DNA of 64,000 nt, taken from NCBI RefSeq assembly GCF_014195485.1, contig NZ_JACIBU010000001.1:3596001-3660000 (forward strand), in the 5' to 3' direction. The stretch comes from Modestobacter versicolor. GTDB taxonomy: Bacteria > Actinomycetota > Actinomycetes > Mycobacteriales > Geodermatophilaceae. Of this stretch, positions 37,895 through 47,453 are shown one piece after another (position 1 is the stretch's first letter; every line of letters starts with the position of its first letter). The notes below the pieces were generated by a model. The model saw nothing but the letters and a program-made list of their open reading frames with translations, did not search any database and was not told the DNA's origin. The translations under genes were made by a program, and so were the position numbers.

Positions 37895-39355
37895 TCAGCG
37901 GGTGGTGACCAGGCGTCGGGCGCGCCGGGTGTCCGGCTGGGGTGGTCGCGGCCCCTCGTGGCGGCGGGACAGGTAGGTGCCCGCGACGTTGCCGCAGGCG
38001 ATCACCGGGACGGCGATCAACGCTCCGAAGATGCCGCCGATCAGCAGCCCGGCCGCGATGCCCAGGACCACCGCCAGCGGGTGCACCGAGACCGCCCGGC
38101 CGAGCAGCAGCGGCTGCAGCACGTGCCCCTCCAGCTGCATGACCAGCACGATGATCCCGAGCGCGATCAGCGCCCGCACCGGCCCGACCGCCACCAGGGT
38201 CACCAGCACCGACACCGTGCCGGCCAGGAACGACCCGATGATCGGGATGAAGGCGCCGAGGAAGACCAGGGCGGCCAGCGGCACCACCAGCGGGGTGCCG
38301 AGGAACAGCAGCCCGACGCCGATGAAGACCGCGTCGAAGGCGGCCACCGCGATCGTGGCCCGGACGTAGGAGATCAGCGTCCGCCAGGAGCGGCGGGCCG
38401 CCTCGTCCAGGTAGGCCTGGGAGTTCGCCGGGGTCAGCCCGACGATCCACAGCCAGATCTGCCGGCCGTCCATCAGGAAGAAGAACAGGGTGAACAGGGT
38501 CAGCAGCAGGCCGGTGAGCACCTCGCCGACCGTGGCGGCCGTGGTGAGCGCCCCGGAGGTGAGCACGTCGCGGTTGTCGACGACGGCGTCGCTGGCGCTG
38601 TCGACCGCGTCGCTGATCTGGCCGTCGGTGATCGGGAAGGTCCGGGTGACGAAGTCCTGCACCTGGGTGAGGCCCTCGTCGACCTGCGAGGCCAGGTCGT
38701 CGTAGCCGGCGACGAACTCCTCGACGACCAGGGTGACGATCCCGGCGACCACGCCGAGCCCGACCACCAGCATGGTCAGCGCCGACAGGGCCACCGGCCA
38801 GCCGCGGCGGCGCAGGTACGCCGCGCCGGGCTGCAGCAGCGCGGCCAGCAGCAGCGCGACGATCACCGGGACGACGACGACCGCGACGTAGCCCGCCGCC
38901 CGCAGCAGCAGGTACAGGGCGAGGAGCACCGCGACCGCCCGCCAGGACCACGCGGCGGCGATCCGCAGCCCGTTGGGCACGTCGCGCTCCACCGACCGCG
39001 GGGCGGCCTCGGGGGCGAGCAGGCTGCCGCGGCTCCGGTCCCGGCCCGGCGTCGGGGGGGCGCCGCCGGGTGACGGCGGCCCGCTCACCCCGCCGGGGAC
39101 GTCGACGTCCGGGGTGCCCGGCCGCGGGCTGCCCGGCGGGTGCTCCCCGCCGGCGTCGTCGGCGCCGGTGCCGGCCGGGGCGGGTGGGGTTACGTCGCCG
39201 TCCGCGGGCGGCTCCTCGACGTGCTCGACGACGGCGCGGCTGCCGTCCTCCAGCACCAGCACGGTGCCGTCGGGCCAGGCGTGCGGGTCGTGCTCGCGGG
39301 CGGCCCGGATGCGCTCGCGCGCTCGGGCGATCAGGGGTCCCGGCCGGAGCTGCAT
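37895..39355 (-). CDS. AI-2E family transporter (PerM-like membrane protein)
   Basis: A 486-residue membrane protein of the AI-2E/UPF0118 family. Residues 1-145 are a hydrophilic head rich in Pro, Gly, Asp and Arg (ARARERIRAAREHDPHAWPD, then a PSPGG-type linker). Eight or so membrane segments follow, with the family stretches LFTLFFFLMDGRQIWLWIV, LGAFIPIIGSFLAGTVSVLV and VMQLEGHVLQPLLLGRAVSV. The family exports small molecules or ions; the substrate here is unknown. The ATG at 39355 has CGGAGG eight bases upstream. The long head is unusual for the family. Confidence 0.87.
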   Translation of the reverse strand: MQLRPGPLIARARERIRAAREHDPHAWPDGTVLVLEDGSRAVVEHVEEPPADGDVTPPAPAGTGADDAGGEHPPGSPRPGTPDVDVPGGVSGPPSPGGAPPTPGRDRSRGSLLAPEAAPRSVERDVPNGLRIAAAWSWRAVAVLLALYLLLRAAGYVAVVVVPVIVALLLAALLQPGAAYLRRRGWPVALSALTMLVVGLGVVAGIVTLVVEEFVAGYDDLASQVDEGLTQVQDFVTRTFPITDGQISDAVDSASDAVVDNRDVLTSGALTTAATVGEVLTGLLLTLFTLFFFLMDGRQIWLWIVGLTPANSQAYLDEAARRSWRTLISYVRATIAVAAFDAVFIGVGLLFLGTPLVVPLAALVFLGAFIPIIGSFLAGTVSVLVTLVAVGPVRALIALGIIVLVMQLEGHVLQPLLLGRAVSVHPLAVVLGIAAGLLIGGIFGALIAVPVIACGNVAGTYLSRRHEGPRPPQPDTRRARRLVTTR

Positions 39356-39471
39356 CGTCGTCCTCCGAGGGGGGCGGGTGCTCGCGCACGGAGTGCGGGA
39401 GGCGGAGCCGGTGAGCTCGTGCCCCCATGATCGACCGGTCCGTCCGGCCCGCGACGAGCCGGGGGCCGGGG

Positions 39472-40377
39472 TCAGTCCGCGGCCCAGGCCAGGTCGATGT
39501 CGCCCCTGGAGTCGATGACCTGCTCGCCGGACTCGAGCTCCTCGGCCCAGCGGGTCAGCCAGCCCTCGAAACGCCGGGTCTCGACCGAGCCGCCCTCCAC
39601 CTCGTCGCGGAAGAGCACCTCGCCGGTGTCGGCGTCCAGGCACAGGCCATTCCCCGAGCCGTCCGAGGTGAACTCCACCCACGACGGCCGCCACCACCCG
39701 TCGTCCGGCGGGTTCCGCTCGCTGATCTCGCGCATCATCGTCCACTCGTCGGCGATGCAGGCGGCGCCGAGCAGCTCGTGCCCCTCGGTGAGGGTGGTGA
39801 TCCCCTCGCCCTGGCCGTCGTGGCGTTCCAGCGAGCGGCGCAGCGGCGGCGGGACGGGCCTGCCGATCGTCTCCTCCAGCGCCAGCAGGGCCTCCTCGGT
39901 GGCCCCGGGCGCCAGCACGGTAACCCCGAGCGGGTGGTGCTCGGCGAACCAGCGCTCGATCCGCTGCCAGGCCGCATCGACCGCCGCGTCGCCCTCGACG
40001 TCGGGCTCGGGCCGGCGGTCGGGCGAGCTCCAGCGCAGCACGTACGTCGTCCCGGGCACGAGGCCCGCGGCGGCGACGTGCGCGGCGACGCCGTCGTGGG
40101 TCAGCTCGACCCTGCGGCCACCGCCGTCGACCTCGACCTCGAGGTGCAGGCACGACGAGACGAGGTGCTGCAGCATCGCGCCCACCCGCGGCCGCGACGC
40201 CTCGTCGAGGACCCCGGCTCCGGCGTCGCTCGGCACGAGCTCCAGCTGCTCGCGGCGGAGCAGGCCGCGCCGGACGGTCCGCACCGGCCAGTCGCCGGCC
40301 CGGCGGCGGACGACGTCCAGGAGGGCCTCGCCCGTGAGGCCGGTCAGGCTCGGGGCGCGCAGGACGACCTGGGTCAT
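39472..40377 (-). CDS. SMI1/KNR4 (SUKH) domain protein
   Basis: A 301-residue soluble protein. The C-terminal part from about residue 150 resembles the SMI1/KNR4 (SUKH) fold: ATEEALLALEETIGRPVPPP, LRRSLERHDGQGEGITT, HELLGAACIADEWTMMREIS and GLCLDADTGEVLFRDEVEGG. The N-terminal 140 residues are a separate, unrecognised domain with SLTGLTGEALLDVVRRRAGD and WSSPDRRPEPDVEG. SUKH proteins include immunity proteins against polymorphic toxins, but no toxin gene is adjacent and the long N-terminal domain is atypical. The ATG at 40377 has no clear ribosome binding site. Confidence 0.7.
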   Translation of the reverse strand: MTQVVLRAPSLTGLTGEALLDVVRRRAGDWPVRTVRRGLLRREQLELVPSDAGAGVLDEASRPRVGAMLQHLVSSCLHLEVEVDGGGRRVELTHDGVAAHVAAAGLVPGTTYVLRWSSPDRRPEPDVEGDAAVDAAWQRIERWFAEHHPLGVTVLAPGATEEALLALEETIGRPVPPPLRRSLERHDGQGEGITTLTEGHELLGAACIADEWTMMREISERNPPDDGWWRPSWVEFTSDGSGNGLCLDADTGEVLFRDEVEGGSVETRRFEGWLTRWAEELESGEQVIDSRGDIDLAWAAD

Positions 40378-40509
40378 GGCCCGGGGCGCGTCGGGGAGGC
40401 GGTCACCGGGCGGACCGTACCGGGCGTCAGGCCCACCGGGGCCGTGCTCGAGGCTCGCTCCCGCCGAGGGGTCGGGCGCCCGCGGACGGCGGTGCGAGAG
40501 GATGGCGCC

Positions 40510-40551
40510 GTGGCGCGACGAGCTGACCAGTCCGAAGCGGTACCCGCATGA
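40510..40551 (+). CDS. Short leader ORF overlapping the purB start
   Basis: GTG followed by 12 codons (product MARRADQSEAVPA) and a TGA that overlaps the purB ATG as ATGA. GAGGAT, a -10-like hexamer, lies 6 nt before the GTG, so this ORF may be read as a leaderless mRNA and deliver ribosomes to purB, which has no ribosome binding site. It could equally be a chance reading frame; conservation in relatives would decide. Confidence 0.4.
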   Translation: MARRADQSEAVPA

Positions 40552-41855
40552 TCGACCGGTACACCCTCCCCGAGATGGGGCGGGTCTGGAGCGACCAGCA
40601 CAAGTACGAGCTGTGGTGCCGGGTGGAGACCCTGGTGCTGGAGGCCCACGCGGCGGCCGGGCGGGTGCCCGCCGACGTCGTGGAGCCGGTGCGCAACGCG
40701 CCGCCGCCCACGCCCGAGCGGGTCGCGGAGATCGAGGAGACGACGCAGCACGACGTCATCGCCTTCCTCACCGCGTGGGCGGACAACACCGAGCCCCGCT
40801 CGGCGGCGGCCTACGTGCATCACGGGATGACCTCCTCGGACCTGCTGGACACCGCCCTCGCCGTCCAGCTCACCGACGCGACCGACGTCCTGCTGGACAA
40901 GGCCGACCGGCTGGTGGCCGCGCTGCGCGACCACGGGCTGGCGCACCGGCACACCATCAAGGTCGGCCGCACCCACGGCGTGCACGCCGAGCCCGTCGTC
41001 TGGGGCCACCGGGTCGCCGACCTGGCCTTCGCCGCGGCGCGCAGCCGGGACCGGCTGCGCCGGGCGCGCGAGGCGGTCGGCGTGGTCGCCATCTCCGGCG
41101 CCGTCGGCACCTACTCGCTGATCGACCCCGCCGTCGAGGTGACCGTGGCCGAGGCGCTCCACCTGCGCGCGGCCGATGCGTCCACCCAGGTGGTGCTGCG
41201 CGACGGGATCAGCGAGTGGGTCTCCGCGCTGGCGGTCATCGCCACCGTCTGCGAGGCGGTCGCGCTGGAGGTGCGGCACGGGCAGCGCACCGAGGTGCGG
41301 GAGCTGTCCGAGGCGTTCGGCTCGGGCCAGAAGGGCTCCAGCGCGATGCCGCACAAGAAGAACCCGATCCGGTCCGAGCGGATCGCCGGCCTGGCCCGGG
41401 TGGTCCGCGCGGCGATCGTGCCGGTCATGGAGGGCATCCCGCTGTGGCACGAGCGGGACATCTCGCACTCCTCCACCGAGCGGGTGTTCCTGCCCGACGC
41501 CTCGATCACCACCGACTACCTGCTCGACCTGACCGCGGGGCTGGTGGAGAACCTCGTCGTCGACGCCGACCGGATGCGGGCGAACCTGGAGTCGACCGGC
41601 GGGCTGATCTACACCTCCGCCGTCCTGCTGGAGCTGGTCGAGAGCGGCATGGGCCGGGAGCAGTCCTACGCGCTGGTCCAGTCCGCGGCGATGCGCACCT
41701 GGCAGGACGGGACGCCGTTCCGGCAGACGCTGCGCGAGCGGGCGGCCGCCGAGGGCGTGGCGCTGGACGAGGCGAAGCTGGACGAGATCTGCCGGCCGGA
41801 GAACTACGTGGCCAACCTCGGCCCGCTGTTCGACCGCCTCGCCGCGCTGTCATGA
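40548..41855 (+). CDS. purB: Adenylosuccinate lyase
   Basis: Cleaves SAICAR to AICAR and adenylosuccinate to AMP. 435 residues. The fumarase/aspartase superfamily signature GSSAMPHKKNPIRSERIAGL lies near residue 265; VHHGMTSSDLLDTALAVQL near 90 and VGRTHGVHAEPVVWGHRVAD near 140 hold the catalytic histidine and serine regions. It opens MIDRYTLPEMGRVWSDQHKY, as normal. There is no ribosome binding site, but a short leader ORF overlaps its start. The stop overlaps purC by 4 nt (ATGA), so purB-purC are coupled. Confidence 0.96.
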   Translation: MIDRYTLPEMGRVWSDQHKYELWCRVETLVLEAHAAAGRVPADVVEPVRNAPPPTPERVAEIEETTQHDVIAFLTAWADNTEPRSAAAYVHHGMTSSDLLDTALAVQLTDATDVLLDKADRLVAALRDHGLAHRHTIKVGRTHGVHAEPVVWGHRVADLAFAAARSRDRLRRAREAVGVVAISGAVGTYSLIDPAVEVTVAEALHLRAADASTQVVLRDGISEWVSALAVIATVCEAVALEVRHGQRTEVRELSEAFGSGQKGSSAMPHKKNPIRSERIAGLARVVRAAIVPVMEGIPLWHERDISHSSTERVFLPDASITTDYLLDLTAGLVENLVVDADRMRANLESTGGLIYTSAVLLELVESGMGREQSYALVQSAAMRTWQDGTPFRQTLRERAAAEGVALDEAKLDEICRPENYVANLGPLFDRLAALS

Positions 41856-42730
41856 CCGTGCCGTTCGAGCTGGTCGCCCGGGGCAAGGTCCGCGAGGTCT
41901 ACGCCGTGGACGCCGACCGGCTGCTGCTCGTCGCCAGCGACCGGATCTCCGCCTACGACCACGTGCTGCCCACGCCGATCCCGGACAAGGGCCGGGTGCT
42001 CACCGCGCTGTCGGTGTGGTGGTTCGAGCAGCTCACCCCGGTGCTCGCCGAGCACGGCGCCACCCACCACCTGCTGGCCGCCGGGCCGGAGCTGACCGCG
42101 GAGGGCGTGCCGGCCGAGCTGGCGGGCCGGGCGATGCTGGTCCGCCGGCTGGAGATGCTGCCGGTGGAGTGCGTGGCCCGCGGCTACCTGTCCGGGTCGG
42201 GCACGGTCGAATACCAGCGCAGCGGCGCGATCGTCGACGTCCCGCTGCCCGCCGGCCTGGTCGAGGGCTCGCGGCTGCCCGAGCCGGTGTTCACCCCGTC
42301 GACCAAGGCCGAGGTGGGCGAGCACGACGAGCCGATCCCGTTCACCGGGGTGGTCGACGCCGTCGGCGCGGAGCAGGCCGAGGCGCTGCGCTCGCTGACG
42401 CTGGCGCTGTACCGCCGCGGCGCGGAGATCGCCGAGGCGGCCGGGATCGTGCTGGCCGACACCAAGTTCGAGTTCGGCACCGCCGGCGGCGGGCTGGTGC
42501 TCGGCGACGAGGTGCTGACGCCGGACTCCTCGCGCTTCTGGCCGGCCACCACCTGGTCGCCGGGGGCCGCGCAGCCCTCCTACGACAAGCAGTTCGTCCG
42601 CGACTGGCTGACCGTCTCCGGCTGGGACCGGGTGTCCGAGCCACCGGAGCTGCCCGAGGACGTCGTGGCGGCCACCCGGGACCGCTACGTGCGCGCCTAC
42701 GAGCAGCTCACCGGTCAGCCCTTCAGCTGA
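41852..42730 (+). CDS. purC: SAICAR synthetase
   Basis: Joins CAIR and aspartate with ATP to SAICAR. 292 residues, the longer actinobacterial/fungal-like form. Seen: ARGKVREVYAVDADRLLLVA at the N-terminus, ASDRISAYDHVLPTPIPDKG, RRLEMLPVECVARGYLSGSG near 105, FTPSTKAEVGEHDEPI and LADTKFEFGTAGGGLVLGDE near 200, and DSSRFWP in the C-terminal part. Coupled to purB by ATGA. It converges on the PilZ gene with only 2 bp between the stops, so no room for a conventional terminator. Confidence 0.96.
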   Translation: MTVPFELVARGKVREVYAVDADRLLLVASDRISAYDHVLPTPIPDKGRVLTALSVWWFEQLTPVLAEHGATHHLLAAGPELTAEGVPAELAGRAMLVRRLEMLPVECVARGYLSGSGTVEYQRSGAIVDVPLPAGLVEGSRLPEPVFTPSTKAEVGEHDEPIPFTGVVDAVGAEQAEALRSLTLALYRRGAEIAEAAGIVLADTKFEFGTAGGGLVLGDEVLTPDSSRFWPATTWSPGAAQPSYDKQFVRDWLTVSGWDRVSEPPELPEDVVAATRDRYVRAYEQLTGQPFS

Positions 42731-42732
42731 CC

Positions 42733-43398
42733 TCAGTACAGCGCGGCGAGGCCGCGGGCGCGGGCGTTGCGCAGCGCGGTGAAGACGTGCGAGCGGATGA
42801 GGTCCGCGGCGGGCTCGGGCAGGTCGAGGAAGCGCAGCGACCACTCGTGCAGGTTGTCCTGCCGCGGCCGCCGGCGGACCAGCGCCACCTCGGTGACCAG
42901 CTCGTCGGAGTAGAGGTCCAGCCGCAGCCCGAGGGGCTGGCCGGGCTTGGGGAAGGGGACGGAGACGCCGAGGTCGCCGTGCGGGCGGAAGACGGCGAGC
43001 AGGCCGCCCTCGCTGAGGTCGACCGTGCTGCCGGTGAGCGTGGTCCGGTCCCACCAGAGCGAGACCGACAGCCCGATCGGCGCCCGGACGGCGTCCCGGC
43101 GCTGGATCCGGTTGGCCGGCCCGGTGATCCGCAGCCGCCAGGTGGCGTCGTCGGTGAAGGCCAGCGCGTCGGCCGGCACGGACCGGAGCCCGTCGTCGGC
43201 CTGCCAGGAGAGCTCGAGCATGTCCTTCTCGACGAAGGGCACGCTCTCGCCGATGCTGTTGCGGGGCGGGGAGATGTACAGGAAGTTCTCGGTCTCCCGG
43301 CGGACCCGGCTGGTCAGGGCCTCGTCCTGGCCGAGCGGCATGACGCTGAGCGCGGTGCTGGCGGCCGGGTAGTCGACGTTCGGTGTGCCTGCGACCAT
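42733..43398 (-). CDS. PilZ-domain (c-di-GMP-binding) protein
   Basis: A 221-residue YcgR-like protein. The C-terminal PilZ domain has the c-di-GMP motifs QRRDAVRAPIGLSVSL (RxxxR-type, near residue 105) and GSTVDLSEGGLLAVF (D/NxSxxG, near 130). The first 90 residues resemble the N-terminal flagellar-brake domain (TENFLYISPPRNSIGESVPF), so it may couple c-di-GMP to a motility or surface function. No signal peptide. The ATG at 43398 has AGGAGGAGGG upstream. No motility genes are nearby, and the converging purC gene is unrelated. Confidence 0.87.
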   Translation of the reverse strand: MVAGTPNVDYPAASTALSVMPLGQDEALTSRVRRETENFLYISPPRNSIGESVPFVEKDMLELSWQADDGLRSVPADALAFTDDATWRLRITGPANRIQRRDAVRAPIGLSVSLWWDRTTLTGSTVDLSEGGLLAVFRPHGDLGVSVPFPKPGQPLGLRLDLYSDELVTEVALVRRRPRQDNLHEWSLRFLDLPEPAADLIRSHVFTALRNARARGLAALY

Positions 43399-43612
43399 GC
43401 CGGTGCCCTCCTCCTGCTCCCGTCGCGGTCCCGTTGCCCGGGATCCGAGCGATCTCGTCCCGCACATCATCGGCAGCGCGTGCGGGTTGTCGAGCGCAAC
43501 GCGGCGCCAGGTGCACCCGTCCGGGTGAGCGACGCACGGCACCCCTGGTCGTCGCGTTGCGTGCAACTGATCATCCGGGACCGCGCCGTGCCGGGCACCT
43601 CCGTGGTGCCGG

Positions 43613-43618
43613 TACCCT
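43613..43618 (+). promoter_or_regulatory. Leaderless-type -10 element of purS (TACCCT, 7 nt to GTG)
   Basis: TACCCT ends 7 nt before the purS GTG at 43626; no ribosome binding site is seen. It would drive purS-purQ-purL-SCP. Confidence 0.6.
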
Positions 43619-43625
43619 CGTCGCC

Positions 43626-43865
43626 GTGCCAGAGGTGGTCGTCGACGTCGTCCTGAAGCCAGAGATCTCCGATCCGCAGGGGCAGGCCGTCCTCGGCGCG
43701 CTCGGCCGGCTCGGCCACTCCGGCATCCGCAGTGTCCGCCAGGGCAAGCACTTCGTGATCGAGGTCGAGGGCGACCCCGACGAGGCGGAGCTGCGGAGCA
43801 TCGCCGAGACGCTGCTGGCCAACCCCGTCATCGAAGACGTCGAGCTGCACCTCCCCACCGACTGA
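43626..43865 (+). CDS. purS: FGAM synthase subunit PurS
   Basis: A 79-residue small subunit of the three-part formylglycinamidine synthase, holding PurQ and PurL together. [40 protein letters not shown] and [11 protein letters not shown] are typical PurS stretches. The GTG at 43626 begins the conserved VPEVVVDV; no ribosome binding site, leaderless-type promoter just upstream. purQ begins 11 nt after its stop. Confidence 0.95.
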   Translation: MPEVVVDVVLKPEISDPQGQAVLGALGRLGHSGIRSVRQGKHFVIEVEGDPDEAELRSIAETLLANPVIEDVELHLPTD

Positions 43866-43876
43866 GAGAGTCCTCC

Positions 43877-44551
43877 GTGCGCATCGGTGTCATCACCTTC
43901 CCGGGTTCCCTGGACGACGTCGACGCCGCACGTGCGGTGCGGCTCGCCGGCGCCGAACCCGTCTCCCTCTGGCACGGCGACCACGACCTGCGCGCCGTCG
44001 ACGCCGTCGTCCTCCCCGGCGGGTTCTCCTACGGCGACTACCTGCGGGCCGGCGCCATCGCCGCCCGCTCGCCGCTGATGGCCGACGTCGTGGCCGCGGC
44101 CCGCACCGGCCTGCCGGTGCTGGGCATCTGCAACGGCTTCCAGGTGCTGTGCGAGGCCGGGCTGCTGCCCGGTGCGCTCACCCGCAACAGCCACCTCCAC
44201 TTCCGCAACCGCGACCAGGGGCTGCTCGTCGAGCGGGCCGACACCGCGTGGACCTCGTCGTTCACCCAGGGCCAGAGGATCGTCGTCCCGGTGAAGAACG
44301 GCGAGGGCCGCTACGTCGCCGCCGACGCCGACCTCGACCGGCTCGAGGGCGAGGGGCGGGTGGTCGTGCGCTACGTCGGCGGCAACCCCAACGGCAGCTC
44401 GCGCGACATCGCCGGGGTGACCAGCGCCGACGGCCGGGTCGTCGGGCTGATGCCGCACCCGGAGCACGCGGTCGAGGACCTCACCGGTCCGAGCACCGAC
44501 GGCCTGGGCTTCTTCACCTCGGTGCTGACCAGCCTGGTGGGTGCCGCGTGA
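43877..44551 (+). CDS. purQ: FGAM synthase glutaminase subunit PurQ
   Basis: A 224-residue class I glutamine amidotransferase that supplies ammonia to PurL. The N-terminal [20 protein letters not shown] and [19 protein letters not shown] are family-typical; the nucleophile is C85 in [11 protein letters not shown] and the catalytic His/Glu are in [12 protein letters not shown] near residue 195. GTG start. The stop overlaps the purL GTG by 4 nt (GTGA), ensuring balanced synthesis with PurL. Confidence 0.96.
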   Translation: MRIGVITFPGSLDDVDAARAVRLAGAEPVSLWHGDHDLRAVDAVVLPGGFSYGDYLRAGAIAARSPLMADVVAAARTGLPVLGICNGFQVLCEAGLLPGALTRNSHLHFRNRDQGLLVERADTAWTSSFTQGQRIVVPVKNGEGRYVAADADLDRLEGEGRVVVRYVGGNPNGSSRDIAGVTSADGRVVGLMPHPEHAVEDLTGPSTDGLGFFTSVLTSLVGAA

Positions 44552-46875
44552 CCACCACCGAGCGCGTCGACGACGGCCCCGCCGACCACGCCGCCCGGGT
44601 GATGCCGCAGCTGGACACCGTCGACCGGGCCGGGCAGACCCCCGACGAGCAGCAGCCCTTCGCCGAGCTGGGCCTCAAGGACGACGAGTACGCCCGGATC
44701 CGCGAGATCCTCGGCCGCCGGCCGACCACCGCCGAGCTGGCCATGTACTCGGTCATGTGGAGCGAGCACTGCTCCTACAAGTCCTCCCGGGTGCACCTGC
44801 GCCGCTTCGGCGACCTGCCGAAGAGCGACGCGCTGCTGGTCGGCATGGGCGAGAACGCCGGCGTCGTCGACGTGGGCGAGGGCTACGCGGTCACCTTCAA
44901 GGTCGAGTCGCACAACCACCCCAGCTACGTCGAGCCCTACCAGGGTGCGGCCACCGGGGTCGGCGGCATCGTCCGCGACATCCTCACCATGGGCGCCCGC
45001 CCGGTCGCGGTCATGGACTCCCTCCGCTTCGGCCGCGCCGACGCCCCGGACACCGCCCGGGTGCTGCCCGGCGTGGTGGCCGGCGTCGGCGGCTACGGCA
45101 ACTGCCTGGGCCTGCCCAACATCGGCGGCGAGCTGCTCTTCGACGACTGCTACGCGGGCAACCCGCTGGTCAACGCGCTCTGCGTCGGCGTCATGCGGCA
45201 CGAGGACGTCCGGCTGGCCAAGGCCGAGGGCACCGGCAACAAGGTGGTGCTCTTCGGTGCCCGCACCGGTGGCGACGGCATCGGCGGGGTCTCGGTGCTG
45301 GCCTCGGAGACCTTCGACGCCGAGGGCCCGGCCAAGCGCCCGGCGGTGCAGGTGGGCGACCCGTTCACCGAGAAGCTGCTGATCGAGGCGTGCCTGGAGA
45401 TCTTCGCCGCCGACCTGGTCACCGGCATCCAGGACCTGGGCGGCGCCGGAATCTCCTGCGCCACCAGCGAGCTGGCCGCGGCCGGCTCCGGGGGCATGTC
45501 GATCGACCTGGACGCCGTCCCGCTGCGCGACAGCACGCTCACGCCCGCCGAGATCCTGATGAGCGAGTCGCAGGAGCGGATGTGCGCCATCGTCGAGCCG
45601 GGGAAGGTCGAGGAGTTCCTCGCCGTCTGCCGCAAGTGGGACGTGCTGGCCACCGTCATCGGTGAGGTCACCGACGGCGACCGGCTCACCATCGACTGGC
45701 ACGGCGAGCGGATCGTCGACGTCCCGCCGCGCACCGTCGCCCTCGAGGGCCCGGTGTACGAGCGCCCGATGAGCCGCCCGGCCGACCTGGACGCGCTGCA
45801 GGCCGACGCCCCGCCGTCGTCCTCGGCCGACCTGCGGGCCGACTGGCTGGCGGTCGTGTCCAGCCCGGACGGCGCCGACAAGACCTGGGTCACCGAGCAG
45901 TACGACCGCTACGTCCGCGGCAACACCGTGCTCGCCCAGCCCGAGGACGCCGGCGTCCTGCGGATCGACGAGAGCAGCAACCGCGGCATCGCCCTGGCGC
46001 TGGACGGCAACGCCCGCTACGCCCGGCTGGACCCCTACACCGGTGCCCAGCTCAACCTCGCCGAGGCCTACCGCAACGTCGCCGTCACCGGCGCGCGGCC
46101 GCTGGCGGTCACCAACTGCCTGAACTTCGGCTCCCCGGAGGAGCCCGAGGTCATGTGGCAGTTCGCCGAGGCCGTCCGCGGGCTCGCCGACGGCTGCCGC
46201 GAGCTCGGCCTGCCGGTCACCGGCGGCAACGTCAGCCTCTACAACCAGACCGGCGAGACGGCGATCAACCCGACCCCGGTCATCGGCGTGCTCGGCATCC
46301 ACGACGACGTCCGCCGCCGGGTGCCCACCGGCTGGCGGGCCGAGGGCGAGGCCGTGCTGCTGCTGGGCGAGAGCCGGCCGGAGCTGGGCGGCTCGGCGTG
46401 GGCCGCGGTCGTGCACGGCCACCTCGGCGGGCTCCCGCCCCGGCTGGACCTGCCCGCCGAGCGGGCGCTGGGCGAGCTGCTGGCCGGGTTCGCCGCCGAC
46501 GGCCTGGTCAGCTCCGCGCACGACCTCGCCGACGGCGGCCTGGCCCAGGCGCTCACCGAGTCGGCGCTGCGGTACGGCGTCGGCGCCCGGCTGACCGTGC
46601 CCGGCGACCCGACGGCGGCGCTGTTCGGCGAGTCCGTGGCCCGCGTCGTCGTCACCACCGCCGACCCGGCCGCGGTGCGGTCCGCGGCCGAGGCGGCGGG
46701 CGTGCCGGTCACCGAGCTGGGGACGACGGGCGGCGACGCCCTGGTCCTGGACGGGCTGCTCGAGCTGCAGCTGGCCGAGCTGCGCGAGGCGTGGACGGCG
46801 ACCCTGCCGGCGCTGTTCGGCAGCCCCGAGGTCGCCGTCGGCAGCGTCCCCGCGGGCACCGTCCCGACCAGCTGA
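44548..46875 (+). CDS. purL: FGAM synthase large subunit PurL
   Basis: A 775-residue small-type PurL that needs PurS and PurQ. It converts FGAR to FGAM with ATP and ammonia. Seen: [19 protein letters not shown] near residue 70, [20 protein letters not shown] near 115, [40 protein letters not shown] near 295, [20 protein letters not shown] near 560 and [20 protein letters not shown] near 655. The start is the GTG overlapping purQ. The following gene starts 1 nt after the stop. Confidence 0.97.
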   Translation: MTTTERVDDGPADHAARVMPQLDTVDRAGQTPDEQQPFAELGLKDDEYARIREILGRRPTTAELAMYSVMWSEHCSYKSSRVHLRRFGDLPKSDALLVGMGENAGVVDVGEGYAVTFKVESHNHPSYVEPYQGAATGVGGIVRDILTMGARPVAVMDSLRFGRADAPDTARVLPGVVAGVGGYGNCLGLPNIGGELLFDDCYAGNPLVNALCVGVMRHEDVRLAKAEGTGNKVVLFGARTGGDGIGGVSVLASETFDAEGPAKRPAVQVGDPFTEKLLIEACLEIFAADLVTGIQDLGGAGISCATSELAAAGSGGMSIDLDAVPLRDSTLTPAEILMSESQERMCAIVEPGKVEEFLAVCRKWDVLATVIGEVTDGDRLTIDWHGERIVDVPPRTVALEGPVYERPMSRPADLDALQADAPPSSSADLRADWLAVVSSPDGADKTWVTEQYDRYVRGNTVLAQPEDAGVLRIDESSNRGIALALDGNARYARLDPYTGAQLNLAEAYRNVAVTGARPLAVTNCLNFGSPEEPEVMWQFAEAVRGLADGCRELGLPVTGGNVSLYNQTGETAINPTPVIGVLGIHDDVRRRVPTGWRAEGEAVLLLGESRPELGGSAWAAVVHGHLGGLPPRLDLPAERALGELLAGFAADGLVSSAHDLADGGLAQALTESALRYGVGARLTVPGDPTAALFGESVARVVVTTADPAAVRSAAEAAGVPVTELGTTGGDALVLDGLLELQLAELREAWTATLPALFGSPEVAVGSVPAGTVPTS

Positions 46876-46876
46876 G

Positions 46877-47266
46877 ATGGCCGGGGTCGCACCGATCTCG
46901 GCCGAGGACCTGCGGGCCGCGCTCGCCCCGACCGTGCCGTGGCTGGCGGGGGAGGGCGAGCAGCCGGCCCGGGCGGTGCTCGGTGCGGCGGTGAAGACCT
47001 CGGCCCGCTGGCTGTCCCAGCAGGTGCCCGGCCGCTCGGTGGAGCTGCGGGTGCCGCCGTTCGTCGCCGTCCAGTGCGTGCCCGGGCCGCGGCACACCCG
47101 GGGCACCCCGCCCAACGTGGTGGAGACCGACGCGGCCACCTGGCTGCGGCTGGCCGGGGGCTCGATCAGCTGGGCCGAGGCCGTGGCGGCGGGGAAGGTC
47201 GTCGCCAGCGGCAACCGCGCGGACCTCTCCGAGCACCTGCCGTTGCGGCCGCTGCGCGGGAGCTGA
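46877..47266 (+). CDS. Sterol-carrier (SCP) family protein
   Basis: A 129-residue soluble protein matching the bacterial SCP-ortholog family found after purL in Actinobacteria. [20 protein letters not shown] and [19 protein letters not shown] with [20 protein letters not shown] are the recognisable parts, and an HLPLRPL tail ends the chain. It may bind a hydrophobic ligand; the link to purines is unexplained. It starts 1 nt after the purL stop, so it shares its mRNA. Confidence 0.85.
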   Translation: MAGVAPISAEDLRAALAPTVPWLAGEGEQPARAVLGAAVKTSARWLSQQVPGRSVELRVPPFVAVQCVPGPRHTRGTPPNVVETDAATWLRLAGGSISWAEAVAAGKVVASGNRADLSEHLPLRPLRGS

Positions 47267-47274
47267 CGGAACGA

Positions 47275-47310
47275 CAGCGCCCCCTCTGCCCGGGGGCGGA
47301 GGGGGCGCTG
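47275..47310. terminator. Bidirectional terminator after the purSQL-SCP unit
   Basis: Perfect 12-bp stem CAGCGCCCCCTC / GAGGGGGCGCTG with a 12-nt loop, between convergent genes, 9 bases after the SCP-like gene's stop. Confidence 0.8.
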
Positions 47311-47327
47311 CGCGTTGCGCGGTCGGG

Positions 47328-47453
47328 TCAGCCGAAGAGCGAGCTGGCCGTCTTGACCGTCTGGTAGAGGCCGTAGGCCAGGGGGACGCCCACCAGGGCC
47401 CAGGCGAAGGCGATCAGGCCGACGGGGGTGGTGGACTGCTGCTGCTCGGTCAT
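47328..47453 (-). CDS. 41-residue membrane peptide coupled to an OFA-type MFS transporter
   Basis: A 41-residue protein: polar head MTEQQQSTTPVG, one membrane helix (LIAFAWALVGVPLAYGLYQT) and a VKTASSLFG tail. Its ATG overlaps the stop of the upstream MFS gene by 4 nt (ATGA), so it must be made together with the transporter. Such tiny proteins beside oxalate/formate-type MFS carriers have been named MFS transporter small subunit; whether it assembles with the carrier is unknown. The C-terminus is 18 bp from the hairpin at 47275-47310. Confidence 0.78.
   Translation of the reverse strand: MTEQQQSTTPVGLIAFAWALVGVPLAYGLYQTVKTASSLFG

Noticed and set aside
43495-43561. Inverted repeat CGCAACGCG/CGCGTTGCG upstream of purS as a purine operator
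   Set aside because: Arms are 9 bp but about 50 bp apart, and no similar pair precedes the other pur genes, so it is not convincing as a regulator site.
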